Below, piece after piece: positions 10,667-19,388 of a DNA stretch of 19,838 bases (position 1 is the stretch's first letter; the number at the start of each line of letters is the position of its first letter). Both the position numbers and the translations under genes were made by a program. The stretch lies in the NCBI GenBank assembly GCA_027579435.1, contig JANBPK010000169.1, positions 1 to 19,838 on the forward strand. Direction: 5' to 3'. The stretch comes from Candolleomyces eurysporus (taxonomy: Eukaryota; Basidiomycota; Agaricomycetes; Agaricales; Psathyrellaceae). The notes under the pieces are model-generated. The model saw nothing but the letters and a program-made list of their open reading frames with translations. It was not told the origin of the DNA and did not search any database.

Positions 10667-12260
10667 CGTGACAGACGCAAGCGCTTTGGGTGCCCAGAGA
10701 ATAAACCGTCACGAACACCCTTCGCATATGTACCCATCCTGTATCGTCCGATGCCCGTGAAAATCAGAGATTTTACGGAGTAAGTTGCTTGGAACGATCG
10801 TCACGCGCCTCAGTCTTGCCGTACTAGACTGGAGTATCTTCGGAAAGATACCCAGACCAAGGGAAGATTTTGGAAAGACGGTGCGTTTACTGCTGGGTCG
10901 CCATGCGGTTCGCGAATTGCCTCGTAAGGGAGATAGCGAGCCTGTTGGAGTGAGAGAATCCTCGACAAGAGTCGACAAGACGGAGATTTCACCCAAGTTA
11001 CGCCGCGATCGTCAAAGAACGCGTNCCCCCCTTCTCATAATCAATTTCCACCTTTGAGAATAGCTTCCCTGTCGACTGTTCAAGTTCGACGCTCTAACGA
11101 CACTAACGGTGGGAAAACCCTTCAGAGTCGACACATAGTGAGAGTCGTTGCATAGGCCGAGAAGAAGAGCAGTTAGCATTGTGGGCCAAGAAAGTGGCTG
11201 GTTCAGCGTACCATGATTCAGGGTCTGCATATCCCGGTATTTAATTTGCGTAAGAGACGCAAGAGCACATAAGTAAAAGAGCACAAAAGCTATCATAATT
11301 TACCTTCGAGTTCTGCATACTAGGAGGGAGGCTGTGGTACACCACCAGTACACCGCTTATGCACCTGGGGAAATGCACCCGGCTGATGAAGCTTTGATCT
11401 TCTTGAACTTCAACATTTAGGCGTTGCGCTAAGCGCCCGAACAGATCCGATAGCCTATTTCCCCACAGCCCCTCAACATGGAATGATTTAGGAGGCCTGA
11501 AACTTTGGCAGGATGGTGGTGCGTACAGTAAGGTCAAGTACAGCCGAAAAACCAAGATGCTTTCGGCGGTAGGACAGGGGTTGAGCCGACCGACGTGATT
11601 GCACCATGGCTCTTTCGGGCCGGTCGGTCTACTCAAGGGGTGGCATTCCCTACAAATCTCTCCCAGCGTTCTTGCTATTTATCCCGCTCATCGCCAGAAT
11701 CTGATAAAGTAATAAAACCAGCATCCGTAAGTTCCAAGGTAAGAAGAGAACGAACCGATACGCAAGACGAAAAGCCAACCTCAGGCTGACCCTCTGAGTC
11801 TGTGGTAGTTTCAGGGTGCTCGTGGTGTTCAATTCCTTTTGGCAAGCTCGAGCTTTGGCTGCCGGATAGACGCATGTCAAACGTTGGTTCGACGCCTGCA
11901 CCACTTGCCGTGCGGTTTATCTATTATCCACGGATAATGCCTCGAAATCCATATTATATAGCCATTGCAGAGGCCCGCCGTCCTTTCTATAATCCACAGG
12001 GGATTTCAGGGCAGTTTTGTAGGCTACTCTTAGGCTAGTGCCAGTGGTTGCTGTATAACGATCGCTCGATCTTGTAATTATACATCGGCCCTCAGGATCT
12101 GAGACCTTGTCATAAGCCTGCCGATCTTAATATACCCTCCTGATCGCATTCTCGTTCTCGTGCTTCCCGCTTCTCAAGTAAGCTGATAGATTCCGCCAAC
12201 CTCAGCTAAAGATAGACTCTGACCTACAGCATGTATGGAAACATATCGCAAAAATAAAGA
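10667..12260. other. Intergenic region between GH115 and the KDZ area
   Basis: About 1.6 kb with no gene I can support. It contains the GH115 promoter side (no clear TATA box), a hairpin at 10827-10857, and an N beside a C run at 11025. A minus-strand ORF of 131 codons (11241-11636) matches nothing I know and has no joined exons. A plus-strand ATG at 11606 with a good context (GCACCATGG) opens only 32 codons, then stops. A small palindrome TTATCC-AC-GGATAA lies near 11924-11937. It may contain decayed transposon sequence, but no remnant is recognisable. Confidence 0.45.
10827..10857. repeat. Inverted repeat (hairpin) upstream of GH115
   Basis: Left arm GACTGGAGTATCTT (10827-10840) and right arm AAGATACCCAGAC (10845-10857) are reverse complements apart from one extra base and one or two mismatches. 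A four-base loop separates a perfect 7-bp core (GTATCTT/AAGATAC). It lies about 160-190 bases upstream of the GH115 start codon, so it could be a dimeric transcription-factor site. I cannot name a factor. Confidence 0.5.
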
Positions 12261-12457
12261 AGAAAAAAAACATATACAGAACACAAACATCATATCATCG
12301 CTTTCGAAACCAGTCAACATCGCAGGACAAAACATCGCAGGACAAAATACACAGCCGCCACAAAAAAGAAAAAAAACATATACAGAACACAAGCGTCATA
12401 TCATCGCTTTCGAAGCCAGTCAACATCGCAGGACAAAATGCACAGCCGCCACAAAAA
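12261..12457. repeat. Two-copy direct repeat downstream of the KDZ transposase
   Basis: Copy 1 starts at 12261 and copy 2 at 12367 (period 106). Both begin AGAAAAAAAACATATACAG and end around CACAGCCGCCACAAAAA. Copy 1 carries an extra internal 15-bp duplication (CATCGCAGGACAAAA twice); copy 2 has it once. The shared part differs at four positions, each A in copy 1 and G in copy 2. The repeat lies about 40 bases beyond the transposase stop, where 3'-UTR or subterminal transposon sequence would be expected. Confidence 0.85.
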
Positions 12458-12493
12458 CAAAAATAGCGCACGAGAGTGAAAGAGAGATCAACC

Positions 12494-15400
12494 CTACAGC
12501 CGAACGTCCTCGACAAACATTGTCTCTGAGCACAAGGTATTTGTCAGACCCTCCCATTCCACCGATACCACCTCCAGCATCCTCCTCCACATGTCACCCG
12601 TTCGAGCAGCATAAGCGAGACGACCTTGATCAATGGCCTCTTTCGAACGACGGACCATCTCGAGAATTGCAGCAGGGACATCTGACGGTCCAGGGGTGTC
12701 AACATGGGAAGCAACCCTTTGAGCGCGCGCTTCCCACATCAAGATCTGCCATCTAAAAAAAGCCTTCACGCGTCGCATTTCCTCGGCCAACAATAGACAT
12801 TCTTCTTGCCACCGATGAGCACGGGCACGTGTCTTGCACCACTCAACACGGAGCGCTACATTCCCAAATCAGCAATAGTGACATGTTGAACATGAAAGAG
12901 CTAACCCACCTGCCTGGACCTCGGGATCGTCCTTCATGGCAACCGTNCCCCCTCACCCTCCATATCCATGTTAGAGCCCTATGACCCTCGCCCCCTTCCT
13001 GATCAAGGGTCAGCACCTTGATATCCTCCGCCTGCAAGGGGAGCAACTCGGCGCGCCAATCAGCATTCTCGTCCGGCGAGAGGACACTCAGGCAGGAGCG
13101 TACATATCGGTACTTCTCTGCCGTACCTGCAATTCGGCCCTCAAGGTTCTGGATCAAGGCCTGGCTACGAGTCGATTGTCGTACTCCCAGAACATGGGTC
13201 CTCTTTGACTGCAACATGTGACTCTTCAAAAGCAGCTGAGCACGAAGGTCACGCAATGTCGAAAACCCTTGGGCTTTGCGATATCGCAATTCAAATCCGT
13301 GGAACTGGGGAGTGACGTCAATACGGTTGACAATGGCAGATGGCAACAAGAGGCTGATCTCAGAGACGGGTGTAGCCTCCAAACCGGTACCGTCCTCCTC
13401 CTCCTCCTTTCGCAGTACTGCCAATGCCGGTATATAGATATGTTGAATCAGAATCCACAAGTCGATCTTCCGCTTCAAGGAATTCTCCCGCTCCTGTATT
13501 TTAGCGCGCTGCAAGTCCGTTGAGTGGGGCCCCAACGCCTTTTTGTCTGACGCGAGGCGACGCCTGTTTAGACGTAAGTCACCGCCAGGTCCCCAGAGAA
13601 GCCAGGTCACTCACTGCTGATCCTCAATCTCGATTCCCTTCCCTATCAACTGGCTAGGTGTGACGTTGTGTAAATGTATATTTTCGCCCTTCTCTAGATC
13701 CTTTGCATCTTCTTCGGCAAGCTCACGTCGAACTTCAGCCTCCGTTTTCCCTTGAGCAGACTTGTCAAAATATAACCCAGCGGCAACATTCATTTCACCT
13801 ACCGTTGCCTTCTTGTCGAAAGGGAGATGTTTCCAGGCGCGGGTCCCGTTCCCAAGCCTGGACATCTCCAGTCCATCGGCCCACGATTTCCAAAGGGATG
13901 ACCTTCGAAAAAGCAACAAACGCAGCGACTTGGCTTTTCCTGGCCGCCACTGCGTCTATTGCCTTCTCTTTGAAGACACTGGCTGTTCAAACCCTCGGAC
14001 TTAGCCCTCAGTTTTAATCAATCAAATCAAATCAAACCTACCCATTCGCGTTATTTTCGCCCAATTATGATCGCCAAAGTTATCGTCCAAAGTGTCTCGA
14101 CGAGAACCTGGGCCCATCTCGCAAGTGCTGTAGGCCAATGCGTTGAATAGCGACCATGCCCTCTCAGGGGCCTCCCCATCTGTCCTCCCAACACGTGGCA
14201 GGTAGTTGAACGAATAACTAAGCTGGCAGTCGCCGATATGAGCCGGTAGATGGAACTTCGGGACAAAAAACCGCAGTTCTAGTTTCGAATCACAGGAAAC
14301 CGGGTTCGGGGGGTATTGCTCACACCGGTCCTTGAGTCTTTTGCGCCACTGACACCCAATATTGTATGAGATCGCTGCCAACCTGCCAAATGTGTTAGAC
14401 TAACAATCAATGACTCCATACGGAGGCACGAACCTTGGTGCCTTGAAAGCCATTGTCGCAAGNAAAAAAATAGTCCATATTTACATAACTGGCAACTTAA
14501 TTAGTGACAACGTCCAACGACGAGAGAGATTCACAGTGTACCGCTCGCCCTTCTGCAGATCTCTGTTGCCAAGGGGCCGCTTCATATCATGACGAGCACA
14601 CTGCACTGTACCCATACCGCTCGTCGCCTGTCCCTTCCCCCCACGGATACTTGCTGACTTGATGGCGTCGTGGTTTCGACAGTCACTCTTGTCGTCTTCA
14701 ATTTTGGAATTGTAAGCAGCTAGGTAGCTCTTAAACGGTCCCTCGTCTACAATGTACGCATAACCTTTGTTAAGCCCAGGATCGCGTTCTTCGCTGGATA
14801 CCTTAACTCGACGAAGACGAAAGTTAGCGTCCATGCCCAAGAATAACGTGTACTTCCATCTGCAATTTGGAGATTAGAACCCAAATAATTCTAAATCAAA
14901 AGAGCGCACTCACTGTTCGGCCGTAGGCTCCTGCTCGTAGTTCACAGGTAGATTGATCCCCGGATAAGGACACACTGGACATAAAACAGCCAGTTCTCCA
15001 TGTGATGTGCCAGCAACCCCTGTTGAGTCATGGCCCCGCCCCATACGCTTGAGTAAGCGGATATGACGCCACTCTCGAACCATTCGAAGCCAAGCTGTAT
15101 AACGGTCCTGAGTCCATGTGTGATTACATGACCCCCCAGAAAAACCACCTAAATAGCACTCACCGGTACCTTCACTGTGCCCGTATTGTCTGTTCGGCGT
15201 TCAATTGATTTGATGAATTCGTAGGCGGACACCCTCGACGTAAATGATAGCATTTGAAAAGTCTCCAAGACTCGAAATGTCGCCGCTGTCTTCGGGTGAA
15301 CTGTCGTGGCCGGAAATAGGCGATATCGAAGCAGCTGGCGGAGTCGCGGTATAGATTGCCGACACCCGCAGAAGTCGAGAGCAATAGTATGAATGCCATC

Positions 15401-16298
15401 TGAATCGACCACCACAAACCCAGCTTGGGACACGGGATCGGGTAGCGGACACTGCTCTCCAGCAGGATGCCCAAGTTGAACTCGCAGGCCGAGGTCCTTC
15501 AGGCTGGTTCTCGAAAAGAAGGTCCCCTGCCAAGTCTAGACAAGGTGATCAGCACTCTGGCCAACATGATCAAACCACGACGTACCTCAATCCGATGGAA
15601 CGGGTTATCCGAATGAGAGCTCAGAACACAAGAATGACACATGAGGGCCAACAAGACACAATCCCGACAACGGTGAGCATCGCCAGCCTCGACGCCCTCG
15701 GAACATTTAGCACAACAGAACAGAGCATCACCTGCCCCGGTTGGAGCCTCTAATCTCAGCATCTCCTCAACAAACATATCAATCTTCGGAATAAAATGTA
15801 GGAAGGGGTTATCCTGCAAGTGGATATCAGGAAACGATACAAAGAAAATAGCCACCACCAAGCCACACTCACGCCTCGAGCACCCCGCTTCCGTTTCTTT
15901 CCTGGAACACCAGCTTCAACTGAGTCTTCTTCGCCTGAGTCCTTGTCATCACCGTCCCCCGCATCTTCAACATCGCTGTCATCTGGAGTGACCAATCCGG
16001 GTGGTTCCTCATCCACCTCGGACACCCAGCCAGACCCTTGACCTCCTTCATCTGCCCACTCGCCGTTCTCATCACTGGCGTCTCCACGGAGTGTCCTGCG
16101 CGCCGCGGACTTCTTGACAGGGGATTGGGGGAGGTGAACCTGGCCCTGCGATACCAGGAGTGGCGCGCCGGCGTTGCCTGTTTCATAATGCCGACTCACT
16201 TCGACGTACGATGTGGGACGAGAGGGGGGTTCTGCGTTCGGGGTGGGTGGCACATACCGAAATACGTCAACGCGTTGCTTCTTGGAATTTCGCCCCAT
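12494..16298 (-). CDS. KDZ transposase with CxC2 cysteine cluster
   Basis: RNase H-fold DNA transposase. Exons 16298-15873, 15813-15586, 15535-15164, 15107-14914, 14859-14542, 14488-14434, 14382-14042, 13982-13803, 13750-13615, 13563-12910 and 12855-12494 give 1087 aa when the N bases at 14463 and 12947 are skipped. Domains: an acidic, low-complexity N-terminus (MGRNSKKQR start; acidic run about 95-130); a zinc-binding cysteine cluster (three C-x2-C pairs, about 170-205); the CxC2 region (FVVVDSDGIHTIALDFCGCR); then the KDZ core with MDANFRLRR (416-424), CARHDMKRPLG, SYNIGCQW (536-543), FHLPAH, and VGRTDGEAPERAW (596-608) followed by MGPGSRRDTLDDNFGD. The C-terminal part is helical (GIEIEDQQRRLASDKKALG). 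Residue 538 is Asn where I remember Asp in relatives (YDIACQW). No stop codon interrupts the gene, so it is intact or recently mobile. A TATA box lies 50 bases upstream. Confidence 0.92.
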
Positions 16299-16347
16299 AC
16301 CGAAGGTACGAAAAACACTGCCGATTTTCACAAGAGTTACAGGCGCG

Positions 16348-16354
16348 TTATATA
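16348..16354 (-). promoter_or_regulatory. TATA box of the KDZ transposase gene
   Basis: TATATAA on the minus strand, 50 bases upstream of the transposase ATG at 16298. The spacing suits a short 5' leader and supports that start over an in-frame GTG farther upstream at 16412. Confidence 0.5.
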
Positions 16355-16525
16355 GTACAGCATCAGGTCTAAAAATGTAACGTTCGAAGCAAGAATCATC
16401 AGTATTAGCCACTTGGAGTTTTCAGAACTTGAGAAGTTGGGAGGAAGCGGGGTATAAAGGAGCTGCAATGTGATCAGACAACAAGACAGGCGAGTTTGGA
16501 ACATGAAGAGCACTTACCTGCAGGT

Positions 16526-17517
16526 TTAGGCTCCAACTCGGTAGCCAAACGGAGGCCTGGGCGGGCCCAAGGGTGCTGGATTGCCATTGATATGCTGGCA
16601 GAGAGATCTGGCGATGTCTTCGTCATCGATAACATCGATGAGGATCGGAAGCTCAGCGCAGTCTCCCAATTGGAGGGAATCCACGTCTATGGGCCTCTCA
16701 GCGCTGTCCCCAAGTCGTCGGACCGTCTGAGTCAGATATCAGCCCACCTGGTCGAAAGAGAGATACAGAGACTCACAGGAGATCGTCAAACAGTGTTTGC
16801 TCTCTCGTCTCGGACACGTATGCGATACGGGTGCTATGGAGAGTGTCAGCTTGTCTTTTCTCTGAACTGTGGGCAAAGGAGACTCACAGCCTCCGTTTCC
16901 CATTCCTCCTCAGTGAGCTGGAACACCATTTCCCAATGGAGAAACCCGTGAACATTGGCTTCGGTTGCAAAGGCTGCCGCCCAGCCCAGGTCCCTGGACA
17001 GTCTCTAGAGAGGCACAAGATGAAAGTGAGATCTAAATGACGGGATCACAAGAGAGCAAACAATAGAATAAAACACTTACATTCTGGAACGACCGTAAGA
17101 CCAGCTGGCCAAACTCGGTTGTGGGGTTTTCGTCGTGCATCTGGGGCCAACGACGTCTCATCGCTGTGTAAAAGGTCTGGAAGAACCTTTGTTCGGCTTC
17201 CAAGCCTTCCAGACGGGCCTGGTACACATAACAGCCTGCGTCTTGGACAAACTGGCGTTGCTGGGGGTCACCCCACGGAAACATTTGGATCCTCCGCCGC
17301 ATGTCCGGCACCTATAACACCCGGTAAGCTACCGACGTGATCGAAGGCGTTAAGCTTTACTCACCGGCACAATGATTGGCTCCAGTGGTTGCTGGCTGCG
17401 AGGGAACAAGCCAGCTGGGATTTGCCAGAGAGAGAGAGCAAGTGGAGGCATGAAAGAAAAACGAGGGTCTGCGAACCACGAGCCCAAGGAAGGTTCAAAT
17501 CGAGCTGACTCATCCAT
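16526..17517 (-). CDS. Unrecognised five-exon gene beside the KDZ transposase
   Basis: No family recognised. Exons 17517-17365, 17311-17081 and 17004-16888 join cleanly in phase 0 with good GT-AG sites. They encode a soluble, aromatic- and acid-rich protein: MDESARFEPSLGSWFADPRF at the start, then MFPWGDPQQRQF, QRFFQTFYTAMRRRWPQM, and GWAAAFATEANVHGFLHWEM followed by VFQLTEEEWETEA. The end is less certain. I used exons 16808-16777 and 16703-16526 (ending at TAA, 236 aa total), but another acceptor at 16835 and a strong unused GTAAGT donor at 16515 suggest a different C-terminus or a spliced 3' UTR. No signal peptide or membrane segment. It is transcribed toward the transposase, 227 bases away, and divergently from the gene at 17749 across a 231-base spacer. 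It may be transposon cargo or a host gene; neither is shown. Confidence 0.65.
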
Positions 17518-17748
17518 CCAATACGACGGCAGCTCGCACTATTGACAAGAGCCCAAACATATTTTTCCCTCTTAAGGTCGTGACTTGGTCCAGAAATCTC
17601 AGAAAAAGCACCATAAATCTGGGAAAAAAAAAAACCTTTGGAACCGTGTATCTCTCTTGCTGAGTGAAGAGGTCAGATGAACACCTTAATTTCGAGAGTT
17701 CAACTGAGGTTTCACTAAGCACTTAACCCACGTTCACTCAAGACCATC

Positions 17749-18419
17749 ATGCCCCAGCCTAAAAAATACCGCTCCATCAAGGCCAAGGCTAATGCCAACC
17801 GGGAGAAGGCCNAAAAAAAGCTACGAGAAGTAAGTATATTCTATAATACCAGCAAGATATACTGATTTCATTGTCGTCCAAGGCATCGGGATGCAATCAA
17901 TGACAGGCGGAGGAGGGCATATCGCCAACGACATCCGCTGTGAGTCATGTACGACTAACCACTGATTATCTTTTATTTACAATGTGCTCTAGACCCAAGG
18001 TAAATATATCTCAGGCCTCCAGAGCCCCCGAAACTGTGGCCGATCCGGGTCAATACTGGGTTAAGCTCATGCAAAAGATACCTAATCAGCTCAAGGAGGC
18101 TGTCGGCGAGCATCCCAAGGACTACCTCACTCAGGCGTACTGTGCATATGTCTCCGCCAAAACCCATAAACAGGCCGTCGAACTACTCCAGCACCGCCTT
18201 GAAGAGGTGGAGGTGATTAACCGGTCAGCATCAAACATCCAGAACAAGATCTATTCAGTGTATGGGTGCGCTGGTGAATACGCTACGGCCACCAAGCTGG
18301 CCGCTCTGGTCAAACAAGTAGCTGAGTGGCTGTTAGAGATGGTTGTCCTTGCTATGGAGGAGCCCTTGACACTCAGCGCCAAGCACAGGGCCTGCGAGCT
18401 ACTTTTCCAATGCTCTTAA
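17749..18419 (+). CDS. Unrecognised protein with basic N-terminus
   Basis: Exons 17749-17829, 17883-17939 and 17993-18419 give 187 aa, provided the N at 17812 (beside an A run) is skipped. With it counted, the frame meets a stop in exon 2. Residues 1-45 are strongly basic (KKSYEKHRDAINDRRRRAYR), resembling the Lys/Arg-rich leaders of many small lineage-specific mushroom proteins and possibly binding nucleic acid or serving as a nuclear localisation signal. The rest is predicted helical: YWVKLMQKIPNQLKEAV, then AYVSAKTHKQAVELLQHRLE, and a hydrophobic helix near VAEWLLEMVVLAM. There is no signal peptide. It shares a promoter region with the minus-strand gene ending at 17517 and converges with the gene at 18483, leaving only 63 bases. 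Function unknown. Confidence 0.7.
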
Positions 18420-18482
18420 TTACACAGCCAGAATTGTAGTGAGATTTTGCAATCTATACTCTATATTACATCAACGACTATT

Positions 18483-18944
18483 TTAAGAGCGGCGTAGCAC
18501 TCCGCGAGCTCGTTCGGTTGGTTTGAGCTTCCTGGCCGGCCTCAAGGAGTACGTCGAACCTTGTACAGGGGCATCCTGACTCGGAGCCGCTGCCTCTCCA
18601 TCAAACATAGGTGCTGCTGTGGTGGCAGCGTCTTCGTTTGGGGCAGGATCTTCTTTGTTGCCGTCAANGGGGGGCTAAAGTGTAACCACAGGCCTGGAGG
18701 GAGAGCGTGCTGTTATAGACCGAGATCAGCACCTGCGCCAACTAACACTATCTTGAACTTACAATGCTCGTGCTAGGTCTGCCGACGAGATGTCTTTGGC
18801 AGGAGGTTTGCTGGTGGGCGGTTTATCCCCGAAATCGCACCCAATCGCACAAAATGAAAACATGGATGGTGTTTGGTTGGGCTTCTGTGGGGCGTAGGCT
18901 GATAGATAGCTAGCCCTCGAACCGCGCATTGGGTATTTAAGCAT
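18483..18944 (-). CDS. Small unrecognised two-exon protein
   Basis: Exon 1 (18944-18763) starts MLKYPMRGSRASYLSAY and ends at a GTAAGT donor. Exon 2 (about 18674-18483, acceptor CACTTTAG) encodes an Ala/Pro/Glu-rich stretch and a basic tail (YSLRPARKLKPTERARG) ending in TAA. The frame across the junction depends on a C6 run plus an N (18668-18674 on the plus strand). As written it does not close; it would if the run were two bases shorter. About 123 aa expected. No domain recognised. The basic tail and lineage-specific character resemble its neighbour at 17749. Confidence 0.45.
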
Positions 18945-19388
18945 GCCATCGGTTCTGGAACCACCATGAAGTTACACGCTAATCTCGATTCAATTAATTA
19001 TTCGAACAAGTTTATATTTTTGACAGGAGCATGGATGTACATCAGGCTACGCTAATGCCTCGGCACAAAAAAAGGAAACTTGNTGAAATAAAAATTAAAA
19101 AAAAAAAAAAAAGGAGAAAAAAAAATTGTCCAAGAAAGCGAGGAGTCCAAGAGCATACAACATAGCAGGGGACGAGAATCAGGAAACAAGACACAGGGAT
19201 CAAAATGAGTAGTCCATACAAAAAAGAGAAGAGAAAGAAACGAGGCAACACGATAGATCAGACGACACTAATTACAACGGACCGGAAACACGAGAAAACA
19301 CGATGACGACGACGACAGTTCAGCAATTCAAACACAGATGTCCGAGGAGAGAAGTCCAAAAAAAAGAAGCAAAGAGAGCGCCTGGCCC
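18945..19388. other. A-rich intergenic stretch with a 16-A run
   Basis: About 440 bases without a gene. The plus strand is markedly purine-rich, with an uninterrupted 16-A run at 19097-19112, a second A run just after it, and an N at 19083. On the minus strand this is pyrimidine-rich and lies downstream of the Cauli_VI gene stop, so it may be 3'-UTR or terminator sequence. No target-site duplication marking a retroposed copy is evident. Confidence 0.5.

Larger units (their letters stand above)
12261..16354 (-). mobile_element. KDZ-superfamily DNA transposon (limits uncertain)
   Basis: Extent is set only by visible parts: the TATA box and transposase gene on the right and the direct repeat on the left. 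KDZ elements are large fungal DNA transposons with terminal inverted repeats. I searched by eye for an inverted repeat or target duplication flanking 12-16.4 kb, and also flanking out to 18.5 kb, and found none. The true element may be larger and include the neighbouring unknown genes at 16526-18944. Confidence 0.5.

Noticed and set aside
11241..11636. 131-codon minus-strand ORF
   Set aside because: No recognisable domain, no joined exons and composition unlike the real exons; probably chance.
11606..11704. 32-codon ORF with good start context and a hydrophobic tail (SLPAFLLFIPLIARI)
   Set aside because: Too short, stops before the nearby GTAAGT donor, and shows no recognisable relation; left as a note only.
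11881..11905. GGTTCGACGCC resembling a tRNA B box
   Set aside because: No T-stem pairing and no matching A box or acceptor stem upstream. A similar word near 190-205 on the minus strand fails for the same reason.
16496..16951. 151-codon plus-strand ORF starting MEHEEHLPAGL
   Set aside because: Opposite strand of the minus-strand gene whose exons have good splice sites and consistent phases; treated as a shadow, though the 3' part is not fully settled.
12000..18500. Terminal inverted repeats of the KDZ element
   Set aside because: Only 6-7 bp chance matches found by eye (for example TTAAGGT around 17573 and 17683); not enough to place the ends.
12494..18944. A TET/JBP dioxygenase gene accompanying the KDZ transposase
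   Set aside because: Such genes accompany some fungal KDZ elements, but none of the neighbouring proteins shows the HxD...H...R arrangement.
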